Assembly: GCA_964629615.1 (NCBI GenBank)
Contig: CAZVUD010000025.1
Span: forward strand, 1-25,851
Reading direction: 5' to 3'
Length of the DNA stretch: 25,851 nt
From: SVTX01 sp964629615
GTDB lineage: Bacteria > Bacillota > Clostridia > Oscillospirales > CAG-272
Notes under the pieces: model-generated
What the model saw: the letters and a program-made list of their open reading frames with translations, nothing else
Told to the model about the DNA's origin: nothing
Databases searched by the model: none
In this document: positions 14,771-22,967 of the stretch, in pieces
How the letters are laid out: every line of letters starts with the position of its first letter
How positions within the stretch are numbered: the stretch's first letter is position 1
Translations under genes and position numbers: made by a program

Positions 14771-16174
14771 TTATGCAAGGTGGAAGATATTTATCAGTAT
14801 GATCAGGGACAGACCGTAGTATGTCACAACTGCCACAAGATCGTTTATAGTCGTGATGAGCGGACCTGACGCAACTGCAGGGTCGATACCTATATTCTCA
14901 AAGAATATGGGAATGAGCGTGCCGAACAGCGATGACACTGTCATTGCCAGCAGCATGGATATGCACAGGCAGCCTGATACCGCAAAGGCAAACGAGGCAA
15001 CATATCCCTTTAGCATAAGATAGCCGCCTATGGCTATCAGTGATACAAGTCCTATGAGCGCACCGTTTATCATGCCGATGCGGAGCTCCTTTAATACAAG
15101 ATGTGCCTTGCGCTTTTTGCTGACATCCGCGTCGTTCAGTACACGTATCGCCACCGCCAAGGATTGAGTTCCTACATTTCCAGACATGTCAAGAATGAGA
15201 GATTGAAAGCACATGATTATCGGCAATTGAGCCACTATGGATTCAAATGCTCCTACAGCGGCGCTGACGCCAAGCCCGAGCAAAAGCAGAACCATGAGCC
15301 AAGGTATTCTTTTTTTGACGCTCTTTATCATGGGCTCGCTGAGGTCTTCTTCTTTTGTAAGTCCGCCGAGCTTTGCATAGTCGTCGCCCATCTCGTCATC
15401 TATCATCTCTATGAGATCGTTTGATGTAACTACGCCTATGAGCTTGTTTGCGTCGTCTAAAACGGGGATGGACTCCTCGGCATAATTTGCTATGTAGGCT
15501 ATGCATTCGCTTATCTTTGATCCTGCATAGAGATAGGGATATGACAGAGTGGTTATGTCAGACAGGGGAGTATATTCTCTTGCTTTAATGAGGTCCTTAA
15601 GATCGACAGCACCGCTGAAAGTGCCATCACCGTCGATCATATACAGTGTGGATATATTACAGTTCTCGGATGCCTGCTTTACGAGATGCGACATGGCTTG
15701 CTTTACCGTGAAGGTGTCGTGAATGGATATGTAGTCTGTTGACATTCTGCTTCCTATCTCGTCGTCATCAAACGAGCACACAAGGCTTATCTCGTCCTTC
15801 GTGCTCGGATCGAGCTGTAAGAGCAGGGAAGACCTTTCGTCCTCGGTGAGCTTTTCCAATATATCCGAGGATCCGTATGCGCTCATGCATTCCATGACCT
15901 CGGCTCTTCTGTTTTTTGAAAGCAGCCTGAAGTATTCGACATTGTCGGATGAATATTCAAGTATCTCGGCTATCTCTTCATTTTCAAGCACTCTGAAGAG
16001 CTTCAGACATTCATCGCGCTTGAGCTGACACAGCGCCATTGCCACGTCGTTTTTGTGATATTCACGCAGTTTTTCAGCCATTACCTTTGGCGAAAGGTTG
16101 CTTTTTACTATGTTTGCAATAGCAGTGCAAACATTTTGGTTTTGTGATGAGTAGATGTTGTTCTTTTTTGTCAT
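14771..16174 (-). CDS. mgtE: Magnesium transporter MgtE
   Basis: A 467-residue Mg2+ channel of the usual family length. Residues about 1-135 form the helical N domain. Two CBS domains lie at about 140-260 (IDGDGTFSGAVDLKDLI, then VLDDANKLIGVVTSNDLIEMID); these bind Mg2+ and gate the pore. Five membrane helices follow at about 290-465 with the pore signatures GNVGTQSLAVAIR and DPAVASGPLITTINDLVAVV, whose Asp binds Mg2+. The ATG has the ribosome site AGGAGGT. The gene stands alone behind a leader of about 300 nt with an upstream ORF and competing stems, which suggests control by Mg2+ or translation state. Confidence 0.96.
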   Translation of the reverse strand: MTKKNNIYSSQNQNVCTAIANIVKSNLSPKVMAEKLREYHKNDVAMALCQLKRDECLKLFRVLENEEIAEILEYSSDNVEYFRLLSKNRRAEVMECMSAYGSSDILEKLTEDERSSLLLQLDPSTKDEISLVCSFDDDEIGSRMSTDYISIHDTFTVKQAMSHLVKQASENCNISTLYMIDGDGTFSGAVDLKDLIKAREYTPLSDITTLSYPYLYAGSKISECIAYIANYAEESIPVLDDANKLIGVVTSNDLIEMIDDEMGDDYAKLGGLTKEEDLSEPMIKSVKKRIPWLMVLLLLGLGVSAAVGAFESIVAQLPIIMCFQSLILDMSGNVGTQSLAVAIRVLNDADVSKKRKAHLVLKELRIGMINGALIGLVSLIAIGGYLMLKGYVASFAFAVSGCLCISMLLAMTVSSLFGTLIPIFFENIGIDPAVASGPLITTINDLVAVVTYYGLSLIILINIFHLA

Positions 16175-16226
16175 TGCTTGTACCTCCTGTATAATTGTTT
16201 GAAATGATCACGCAGAGGATATTGCA

Positions 16227-16335
16227 TATGACATGAAATGGGCATAAAAATGCCATTGCATGTCATACGCGGCTCTGTGTTAGGTCCGTAAAGGAAAGAT
16301 CAGAGCTGTGTTGAAACAAACAATGGCATTCTTAT
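16227..16335 (-). promoter_or_regulatory. mgtE leader: mutually exclusive RNA stems
   Basis: On the transcript, segment 1 (16335-16316) pairs with segment 2 (16263-16244) over 20 nt (17 Watson-Crick, 2 G-U, 1 mismatch). This encloses a 6-bp stem (16306-16301 with 16277-16272). Segment 2 can instead pair with segment 3 (16245-16227) in a hairpin with loop UUUU, one mismatch and one bulge. The two folds exclude each other. No U tract follows the second hairpin, so it is not an ordinary terminator. I do not recognise the conserved core of the M-box (ykoK) Mg2+ riboswitch. Confidence 0.6.
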
Positions 16336-16348
16336 AGCGCATATACGG

Positions 16349-16447
16349 TCACAAGGTCAAAAATAAATGTACAGGACGGCTGTAACAGCATATGCGATAT
16401 AGGAATACCTTATTTACACGTTTGAAACTACAACTGCCGCTGTCCAT
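16349..16447 (-). CDS. 32-codon upstream ORF in the mgtE leader
   Basis: The first ORF on the mgtE transcript. It encodes 32 residues beginning MDSGSCSFKR and ending RPVHLFLTL, with three Cys (two adjacent, ICCY) and a basic character. GAGGTG lies 6 nt before the ATG, a better ribosome site than many genes here, and a promoter with a consensus -10 lies 36 nt upstream. It ends 14 nt before the competing stems begin. It could be a regulatory leader peptide whose translation sets the fold of the downstream RNA, or a small membrane-associated protein. It matches no known leader peptide that I can name. Coding is inferred from signals and position only. Confidence 0.5.
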   Translation of the reverse strand: MDSGSCSFKRVNKVFLYRICCYSRPVHLFLTL

Positions 16448-16482
16448 TATTTTCACCTCGCATTCTTTTTGATATCATGGAC

Positions 16483-16511
16483 ATTATACAACATTTTTTC
16501 TGACTTTGCAA
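16483..16511 (-). promoter_or_regulatory. Sigma-A promoter of mgtE and its leader
   Basis: On the minus strand, TTGCAA (16511-16506), a 17-nt spacer and TATAAT (16488-16483). It lies just beyond the terminator of the upstream pyr operon, so mgtE is an independent unit with a leader of about 300 nt. Confidence 0.8.
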
Positions 16512-16532
16512 GCCCCAAAAGCAAATTTTCAT

Positions 16533-16580
16533 AAAAATATCACCCAACAAACAAAAAGATAAGTGTTTGTCGGGCGATAT
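16533..16580 (-). terminator. Terminator of the pyr operon
   Basis: A 17-bp stem (16564-16580 with 16537-16553, two G-U on the minus transcript) and a 10-nt loop, followed on the minus strand by TTTTT. It starts 10 nt after the pgeF stop codon. Confidence 0.85.
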
Positions 16581-16590
16581 TTTTAAATAT

Positions 16591-17391
16591 TTAAGCCATG
16601 CTTATTACAGACAGCATAGTTCCGCGGTTGCCGTTTGAATACCTGTGTGAAAAATATTTTTGCGGCATACAGCAGGTGCATTCATTTATCATGTCTATAT
16701 TGCTGTCAGACAGTCCTGCCTCTGTAAGTATTCGTCTGTTTATTCCTGCCATGTCGCACATGTATTTTTCTTTGCTGTTCGGCTTTTCTTTTAGGTATAT
16801 GTCATAACCGTCGCCAAGCGCGCATACGGCATCCTTTACGTCAGATCCCACCTCAAAACAGCATTTTTGTATTGCAGGACCTATTGCGGCGCGTATGTGT
16901 GATCTGTCTGCGCCGAATTCCGACACGAGCATATCTACACACACACCTGCAATCCTCTGTACCGTTCCGCGCCATCCTGCGTGCACCGCGCCTATTGCAA
17001 TAACAGAGCTTGCGTCATATGCTTCAAACAGAATGGGGGTGCAGTCCGCGCTCTTGACTCCGAGGGTGATGCTTTTGTCATTTGTGACATATCCGTCACC
17101 TGAATGTATGCACATGACATTGTCATCCTTTATGTAGTATCCGTATCCGCAAACACTGCCGTCTACCTTGTGCACGGTTGCGGAATGAGTTTGCGGCAAG
17201 GAAATTATGCTTTTGGGATCGACACCGACATTTTGCGCAAACAGCTCAAGATTTTTTATGACCGTTTCGTCCGAGTCGCCGCGACCAAAGGCAAGATTGA
17301 GGCTTTTTGTGTGCTCCGATCGGCTGATGCCGCCGTCGCGCGTGGAGAAGGCATGCCTTGACTGTATTATGCGTGATCTTGTAAGGATCAT
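16591..17391 (-). CDS. pgeF: Multicopper polyphenol oxidase (laccase) domain protein, PgeF/YfiH family
   Basis: A 266-residue member of the YfiH family. Characterised members act as purine nucleoside phosphorylases and adenosine deaminases, and E. coli PgeF also removes mis-incorporated L-Ser from peptidoglycan precursors. Family marks are QTHSATVH, the Cys in KSADCTPIL, HAGWRGTVQRI, and CCFEVG; the conserved His and Cys residues form the metal site. The likely start is 17391, whose ATG overlaps the pyrB stop by 4 nt (ATGA). The in-frame ATG at 17430 lies inside pyrB without a ribosome site. It is the last gene of the pyr operon and is translationally coupled to pyrB. Confidence 0.88.
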   Translation of the reverse strand: MILTRSRIIQSRHAFSTRDGGISRSEHTKSLNLAFGRGDSDETVIKNLELFAQNVGVDPKSIISLPQTHSATVHKVDGSVCGYGYYIKDDNVMCIHSGDGYVTNDKSITLGVKSADCTPILFEAYDASSVIAIGAVHAGWRGTVQRIAGVCVDMLVSEFGADRSHIRAAIGPAIQKCCFEVGSDVKDAVCALGDGYDIYLKEKPNSKEKYMCDMAGINRRILTEAGLSDSNIDMINECTCCMPQKYFSHRYSNGNRGTMLSVISMA

Positions 17392-18482
17392 TTTATGATC
17401 ACCTTGGATTCGCAGTACAAGCAACGGCATATCTTGCCATCGTTGTCGGCTATTTTGAATATCTGCGGCAATTCCTGCTCGGTCGTTGTGATGCAGCGCG
17501 GATTTTCACATGTCAGTGTGCCTGTAATGTATCCGTCATTAAATATCGGGCGTGCCATGTCCTTATGGCTGTCCTCAAGCAATTTCAGTATAAGTGCCAT
17601 GCGCATGTATTTTCCGTTGAGCACCTGCTCAAAATAGCAGGCTCTCGGATCGCTGTCAACGGCAACCGATATCTCATTGACTCTCGGGAGCGGATGAAGT
17701 ATGCACAAGCTCTCCTTTGCGCCGACCAGCTTGTCGGGGGTCAATATGTAGCTGTCCTTAAGTCTTTCATATTCTTCCTCGGATGCAAATCTTTCCTTTT
17801 GCACGCGTGTCATGTAAAGTATGTCGAGATCTCCGATGACCTCATCCAAGGATGTTGTCTGTATGTATTCAAGTCCGTTCGCCTTCAAGGTGTCGTTTTT
17901 CACATAGCTTGGAAGCTTGAGCTCATCAGGGGAGATAAGCACGAATCTCACATTCTTGTATCTTGAAAGAGCCTCTATCAGCGAATGTACAGTGCGTCCG
18001 AACTTCAGATCTCCGCAAAAGCCCACGGTTATATTATCCAGCCTGCCGAGCCTTCTTTTGATGGTGCACAGGTCGGCAAGAGTCTGTGTCGGATGGTCGT
18101 GACCGCCGTCACCTGCATTTATAACGGGAATGGATGCATTCAGGGAAGCAACATATGGTGCGCCCTCCTTGAAGTGTCGCATTGCTATTATGTCGGCGTA
18201 TGATGATACCACCTTTGCCGTGTCGGCAACGCTCTCGCCCTTTGCCGCAGAGCTGGATGCCGCACTTGAGACGGAAAGCACGTTTCCGCCAAGCTCGTAC
18301 ATAGCCGCCTCGAATGAAAGTCTGGTGCGAGTGGAGGGCTCAAAAAACAGTGTGGCAAGTTTTTTGCCGCGGCAGGCATTACTGTACCTGTCGGGATGAG
18401 CTATGATGTCGTTTGCGGTATCTATGAGGCTGTCTATATCGCTTATTGAAAGATCTCTTATGCCTATAAGACTTCTTTTCAT
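17388..18482 (-). CDS. pyrB: Aspartate carbamoyltransferase catalytic chain fused to a PyrI-type zinc domain
   Basis: 364 residues. Residues 1 to about 312 are the catalytic chain, joining carbamoyl phosphate and aspartate. It has the carbamoyl-phosphate loop STRTR (50-54), HPTQTLADL, YMTRVQKERF and HPLPR, close to the E. coli type. The extra C-terminal part (about 315-364) matches the zinc domain of the regulatory chain PyrI: C325-x4-C330, 23 residues, C354-x2-C357 (GTLTCENPRC and CLYCESK). The nucleotide-binding allosteric half of PyrI is missing and no pyrI gene is in the operon. Feedback by CTP through the classical route is therefore unlikely. GGAG precedes the ATG. pyrE ends 24 nt upstream. 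Confidence 0.95.
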   Translation of the reverse strand: MKRSLIGIRDLSISDIDSLIDTANDIIAHPDRYSNACRGKKLATLFFEPSTRTRLSFEAAMYELGGNVLSVSSAASSSAAKGESVADTAKVVSSYADIIAMRHFKEGAPYVASLNASIPVINAGDGGHDHPTQTLADLCTIKRRLGRLDNITVGFCGDLKFGRTVHSLIEALSRYKNVRFVLISPDELKLPSYVKNDTLKANGLEYIQTTSLDEVIGDLDILYMTRVQKERFASEEEYERLKDSYILTPDKLVGAKESLCILHPLPRVNEISVAVDSDPRACYFEQVLNGKYMRMALILKLLEDSHKDMARPIFNDGYITGTLTCENPRCITTTEQELPQIFKIADNDGKICRCLYCESKVIIK

Positions 18483-18506
18483 ATCTGTTCTCCTTTTTTA
18501 TAAGGG

Positions 18507-19163
18507 TCAGTCGCGTGCACCGTTTATCTTGAGATAATTCTTTATGCGCTCAACGTTTTCTGCGTTTTTGGGGTCTTCCTCAAGATATTCGATTATATCG
18601 TAAACGTCAACTACAGAGTATACGTTAAAGCCGAACTGATCTCCCACCTCTGCCATGGCAGATCTCTCTGTGAGTCCCTTTTCCTTGCGGTCTACCATAA
18701 CGAATGTAGCGCAAACATGTGCACCCTCAACGCTGCTGAGTATCTCCATGCTCTCGCGAATGGCTGTTCCTGCGGTTATTACATCCTCAACTATAACGAT
18801 GTCCTCGCCTGCCTTTGGAACATATCCTACAAAAACGCCGCCCTCGCCGTGATCCTTGACCTCCTTGCGGTTAAAGAAGAAGGGAACATCTATGCCGTCT
18901 GATGCAAGTGCTATGGATGTGGATACTGCGATGGAAATGCCCTTGTATGCAGGTCCGTAAAGCACGCATCTCTTATCTCCGAGAGCCTTCTTGTAGGCTG
19001 TTGCGTAGAATTTTCCAAGCTTTGATATCTGCTCTCCCGTCTTTATCTCGCCTGCGTTTATGAAGTAGGGTATCTTTCTGCCGCTCTTTGCGGTGAAGTC
19101 GCCAAACTTAAGAACGCCTGCGTCCTCCAAAAATTTTATAAATTCTCTCTTATAGCTTTCCAT
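18507..19163 (-). CDS. pyrE: Orotate phosphoribosyltransferase
   Basis: A 218-residue enzyme converting orotate and PRPP to orotidine 5'-phosphate. The PRPP-binding loop is intact, IVIVEDVITAGTAIRE, with the acidic pair Glu-Asp that the paralogue at 7067-7714 lacks. FTAKSGRKIPYFINAG near the N-terminus and the flexible RKEVKDHGEGG loop are typical of PyrE. AAGGAG precedes the ATG. It lies 24 nt after pyrF and 24 nt before pyrB in the pyr operon. Confidence 0.96.
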   Translation of the reverse strand: MESYKREFIKFLEDAGVLKFGDFTAKSGRKIPYFINAGEIKTGEQISKLGKFYATAYKKALGDKRCVLYGPAYKGISIAVSTSIALASDGIDVPFFFNRKEVKDHGEGGVFVGYVPKAGEDIVIVEDVITAGTAIRESMEILSSVEGAHVCATFVMVDRKEKGLTERSAMAEVGDQFGFNVYSVVDVYDIIEYLEEDPKNAENVERIKNYLKINGARD

Positions 19164-19187
19164 TTTGAATATCTCCTTTATTATCTA

Positions 19188-19886
19188 TTATCCTACAAAT
19201 TCTTGAACACAGCGTCTGTATGCGGCAACGGGGTCGGGAGCGGCAGTTATGGGTCTGCCCACTACTATGTAATCCGAGCCTATCCTTTTGGCTTCAGCAG
19301 GGGTCATGACTCTCTTCTGGTCGCCGATGTCGCCGTCTGCAAAGCGAACTCCTGGGGTAACTGTAAGGAAGCTGTCACCGCATCTTGCATGAACCTTGCC
19401 TGATTCAAGCGGAGAGCATACAACTCCGTCAAGTCCCGAGTTCTTTGCGTTTTCTGCATAATGCATTACGACCTCGTCTATCGGGCGGTCAATGAGCAGG
19501 TCATTTGTCATACTGCTTTGATCTGTCGATGTGAGTTGAGTTACGGCTATAAGTATGGGGCGTGTGCCGTCAGGACGGGTCAGACCCTCAAGAGCGGCTT
19601 GCATCATGGCTTTTGTACCCGATGCATGAAGATTTGTCATGTCAACATCAAGGCGTGAGAGCACTGCCATGGATTTTTTTACCGTGTTGGGTATGTCGTG
19701 AAGCTTGAGGTCGAGGAATATCTTGTGACCTCTTGCCTTTATATCTCTGACGATCTGCGGACCCTCCGCATAGAAAAGTTCCATGCCTATTTTTACAAAT
19801 GGCTTCTCCTCTTTGAACAGATCAAGAAAATCAAAAACCTGATCTCGGCTTGCAAAATCGCATGCCACAATAACATCTTTTCCCAT
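19188..19886 (-). CDS. pyrF: Orotidine 5'-phosphate decarboxylase
   Basis: A 232-residue TIM-barrel enzyme catalysing the last step to UMP. The catalytic Lys-Asp-Lys-Asp array appears in FLDLKLHDIPNTV. ACDF near the start, TPGVRFADGD (phosphate loop) and SDYIVVGRPIT complete the family pattern. Length and layout match B. subtilis-type PyrF. AAAGGAG precedes the ATG, 21 nt after pyrD. Confidence 0.97.
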   Translation of the reverse strand: MGKDVIVACDFASRDQVFDFLDLFKEEKPFVKIGMELFYAEGPQIVRDIKARGHKIFLDLKLHDIPNTVKKSMAVLSRLDVDMTNLHASGTKAMMQAALEGLTRPDGTRPILIAVTQLTSTDQSSMTNDLLIDRPIDEVVMHYAENAKNSGLDGVVCSPLESGKVHARCGDSFLTVTPGVRFADGDIGDQKRVMTPAEAKRIGSDYIVVGRPITAAPDPVAAYRRCVQEFVG

Positions 19887-19907
19887 TTTTATATCTCCTT
19901 TTGAATT

Positions 19908-20834
19908 TTATTTTACATTTTGGTGAGCTGCGCCGATAATATCCGACAGAGAGCTGATATTGTATTTTTCCATCACTCTCGGAAGATCCTCGATTATCTT
20001 TTTGCAGGCGTATGGATCTACAAGGTTCTGTGCTCCGATTTCGACAGCGCTTGCTCCTGCAAGCATGAATTCTATTACATCCTCTGCATTGCTTATTCCG
20101 CCCATGCCTACGATAGGTATGTTTACTGCCTCATATACCTGATATACCATGCGAAGTGCCACGGGCTTTATTGCAGGTCCTGAAAATCCGCCCATCTTGT
20201 TTGCAATAACGGGCTTTTTGGTCTTAAGGTCTATTCTCATTCCGAGAAGCGTGTTTATAAGGCTGATGCCGTCCGCTCCCGCATTCTCACAAGCCTTTGC
20301 TATGGATACTATATCCGTGACATTCGGAGATAGCTTTATTATGATCGGCTTGTTTGTTACCTTGCGCACTGCTGCCGTTACCTTTGCCGCCTCGTTCGGA
20401 TCTGTTCCGAAGCTCATTCCGCCGCCGTGAACATTGGGGCAGGAGATGTTGACCTCAAAAAATCCTATGCAGTCCTCAGAGTCAAGGCGCGACACCGTGT
20501 ATGCGTAATCCTCGACCGAAAATCCCGATACATTTGCCATTACGGGCTTTGAAAAAACTTGCTTAAGCTTAGGTATCTCGTTTTTGATAACATCATCAAC
20601 GCCGGGGTTCTGAAGTCCGACTGCGTTTATAAGACCTGATGTGCATTCAGCTATTCTCGGGGTAGGGTTGCCGAAGCGCTTGTCCTTTGTGGTTCCCTTA
20701 AATGAGAATGTACCCAGCATGTTTATGTCGTAAAGTGAAGCAAATTCATATCCGAATCCGAATGTTCCGCTTGCCGGAATGACGGGGTTTGAAAGCTCTT
20801 GTCCGCAGAGCACGGTCCTTATATCTGTTCCCAT
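19908..20834 (-). CDS. pyrD: Dihydroorotate dehydrogenase, class 1B catalytic subunit
   Basis: A 308-residue FMN enzyme oxidising dihydroorotate to orotate. NPVIPASGTFGFG, the catalytic-Cys block NISCPNVHGGGMSFG and GMGGISNAEDVIEFMLAGA (FMN phosphate site) identify class 1. Pairing with pyrK makes it class 1B, the NAD-linked PyrD2K2 complex, suited to anaerobes. The start at 20834 follows GAGGAGAG and overlaps the pyrK stop (20819) by 16 nt, so expression is coupled. A start at 20873 further inside pyrK has no ribosome site. Confidence 0.96.
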   Translation of the reverse strand: MGTDIRTVLCGQELSNPVIPASGTFGFGYEFASLYDINMLGTFSFKGTTKDKRFGNPTPRIAECTSGLINAVGLQNPGVDDVIKNEIPKLKQVFSKPVMANVSGFSVEDYAYTVSRLDSEDCIGFFEVNISCPNVHGGGMSFGTDPNEAAKVTAAVRKVTNKPIIIKLSPNVTDIVSIAKACENAGADGISLINTLLGMRIDLKTKKPVIANKMGGFSGPAIKPVALRMVYQVYEAVNIPIVGMGGISNAEDVIEFMLAGASAVEIGAQNLVDPYACKKIIEDLPRVMEKYNISSLSDIIGAAHQNVK

Positions 20835-21559
20835 AATATCTCTCCTCTCATAAGGACAGGTCCGTCCTTGCATATTCTTTTATATCCCGTTATGGTCTTG
20901 CATGAGCATCCCATGCATGCGCCAAATCCGCATCCCATCTTTTCTTCAAAGCTGAATTGTCCGTCTGTTTTTGCCACTTTATTTATGGCTTTGAACATGG
21001 GCATCGGACCGCATGTATAGAAGTGGGTGTATTCTGTGTCCTTCATTCCGTCCGTAACGAATCCGCGAATGCCGTAGCTTCCGTCAGCAGTGCATATCTT
21101 GACAGATGCGCCTGCCGCCTTGAATTCTTCCTCGTAGAACACCTCGCTTTTTGTGTTAAAGCCGAGTATAACGGTCACCTTTTTACCTTCTGATATGAGC
21201 TTTTTGCAAAGATTATACATGGGCGGAACGCCAACACCTCCGCCTATAAGCAGGGGAAGCTCACCTGATACGGATGTGTCATATCCGTTTCCGAGCCCTG
21301 TGAGCGTGAGGATCTCGTCGCTTGCGCTCATTTGTGACATCTGCTCTGTTCCGTGTCCCACTACCTTGTATATTACCGTGAGCGAGTTATTATCATAGTC
21401 ACATACAGATATGGGGCGTCGGAGATAGAGCCCGTCAAGCTTGAAGTTTACAAACTGACCGCAGTTTGTGATATCGCCCGTGTCACCCTCAAGCTTCATT
21501 TCGAAGACCGACGGTGCTATGGGCTTGTTCTGAGTTATCTTTAAAATTACGTCTTTCAT
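20819..21559 (-). CDS. pyrK: Dihydroorotate dehydrogenase electron-transfer subunit
   Basis: A 246-residue FAD and 2Fe-2S protein passing electrons from PyrD to NAD+. LRRPISVCDY binds FAD, GGGVGVPPMYNLCKKL binds the nicotinamide side, and the cluster ligands are in CGFGACMGCSCKT plus a later Cys (RICKDGPV). The start at 21559 (MKDVILKI) has GGAG 6 nt upstream. The in-frame ATG at 21571 overlaps that ribosome site. The 107-nt gap to pyrC is the largest inside the operon and holds no clear terminator or promoter. Confidence 0.95.
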   Translation of the reverse strand: MKDVILKITQNKPIAPSVFEMKLEGDTGDITNCGQFVNFKLDGLYLRRPISVCDYDNNSLTVIYKVVGHGTEQMSQMSASDEILTLTGLGNGYDTSVSGELPLLIGGGVGVPPMYNLCKKLISEGKKVTVILGFNTKSEVFYEEEFKAAGASVKICTADGSYGIRGFVTDGMKDTEYTHFYTCGPMPMFKAINKVAKTDGQFSFEEKMGCGFGACMGCSCKTITGYKRICKDGPVLMRGEILWEQI

Positions 21560-21666
21560 GTTTATCTCCATTCTGCCGCCGTGGCGGTACAGATAATATC
21601 AGTGAATTTTTACATAAGTTGAATGTTGCGCATAAAGCATGTGCCATATCTTTGTTTAGCCGTATG

Positions 21667-22926
21667 TCACTTTACGCCCAATGTATTTTCGGGTAACATA
21701 TCGCAATATACCGTCTCACCGTTTCGCACGGTCATAAGGCATTTGCCGTAGACCTTGTCGCCGCAAAAGGGAGTGCTTCTGCCCTTGGAGGCAAAATCAT
21801 TCGGGTCTATGGTATATTCATGCTCAATATCCCATACTGAAAATCCGCTGTCTGCTATTCCGAATCTCTTTCTCGGGGCGGTCGCCATGAGAGATATGAG
21901 CTTTTCTGTGCTTATTATACCTGTGCGCACGAAATTTGTGTACATTTCAGCAAATGCGCTTTCAAGACCAACGACGCCCATATTGCTTTTTGCAAGTCCG
22001 CGCGATTTTTCCTCAATGGAATGGGGGGCGTGGTCTGTAGCTATCATATCTATGGTGCCGTCAAGTATGCCTTCGATAAGCGCCTCCTTGTCAGACCTGT
22101 CACGCAAGGGGGGATTCATCTTGTATCTTCCGTCCTCACAGATCTGCGAGTCGTCAAGAATGAGGTAGTGCGGAGCGGTCTCACAGCTGATGTCTATGCC
22201 GTCTGCTTTGGCTTTTCTTATAAGCTCAACAGATTCCTTGCAGGATATGTGGCATACGTGATATGCACATCCGATCTCACGGCACAGCTCAATATCGCGC
22301 TCTATCGGCTTCCATTCACTCTCACTGCAAATGCCGCGATGCCCGTGAGATGCCGCATATGCTCCGTCGTGTATATATCCGCCAAAGAGCAGGGAATTGT
22401 CCTCGCAATGCGCAACTATCATTTTACCGAGCACCTTTGCTCTTTTCATGGCTTCTTTCATGAGCTCTTTGTCCTGAATGCCTCTGCCGTCATCCGAAAA
22501 CGCGATGACATGATCCTTCATGCCCTCAAGGTCGGATAATTCTAAGCCCTGCTCATTTACCGTTATGGATCCGTAGGGATGCACACCGATAAGAGCGCTG
22601 TTTTTTATTGCATCGAGCTGCACCTTTAAGTGCGGAAGGGAATCAGGCACGGGGTCGAGATTTGGCATAGTGCATACATCGGTGTATCCGCCTCTTGCAC
22701 CTGACATCGAGCCTGTGTGCATGTCTTCCTTATAAGAAAATCCCGGCTCGCGAAAATGTACGTGTACATCACAAAAGCCGGGTAAAATAATACAATTATT
22801 GATGACTTTATCACCGTGTTCTGATCCACGGTCGGAAACAGAGATGATCTTCCCGTCAGAAATGGCAAAATTGCCGACGGTCATCGGGTCTGAGATATAA
22901 TTTTTGCAATTTTTGAAAACTGTCAT
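21667..22926 (-). CDS. pyrC: Dihydroorotase, class I
   Basis: A 419-residue zinc amidohydrolase closing carbamoyl aspartate to dihydroorotate. Metal ligands are in DVHVHFREPG, AHCED and the ATDHAPH motif. MPNLDPVPD, CHISCKESVELIR and MNPPLR are class I blocks found in Gram-positive PyrC. It is the first gene of the pyr operon, with GGAGG before the ATG and a consensus promoter 42 nt upstream. No carA/carB genes are in the window, so carbamoyl phosphate must come from elsewhere in the genome. Confidence 0.96.
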   Translation of the reverse strand: MTVFKNCKNYISDPMTVGNFAISDGKIISVSDRGSEHGDKVINNCIILPGFCDVHVHFREPGFSYKEDMHTGSMSGARGGYTDVCTMPNLDPVPDSLPHLKVQLDAIKNSALIGVHPYGSITVNEQGLELSDLEGMKDHVIAFSDDGRGIQDKELMKEAMKRAKVLGKMIVAHCEDNSLLFGGYIHDGAYAASHGHRGICSESEWKPIERDIELCREIGCAYHVCHISCKESVELIRKAKADGIDISCETAPHYLILDDSQICEDGRYKMNPPLRDRSDKEALIEGILDGTIDMIATDHAPHSIEEKSRGLAKSNMGVVGLESAFAEMYTNFVRTGIISTEKLISLMATAPRKRFGIADSGFSVWDIEHEYTIDPNDFASKGRSTPFCGDKVYGKCLMTVRNGETVYCDMLPENTLGVK

Positions 22927-22967
22927 GAGTTCCTCCGCAAAATAGGAGCGTGTCCTGTACTTATAAT

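Noticed and set aside
16228..16266. Intrinsic terminator ahead of mgtE
   Set aside because: The hairpin is strong, but the minus strand after it reads ATGCAATATCC with no U tract.
16175..16482. M-box (ykoK) Mg2+ riboswitch upstream of mgtE
   Set aside because: I looked for its conserved core and could not find it, and no terminator precedes mgtE. An Rfam search would be decisive.
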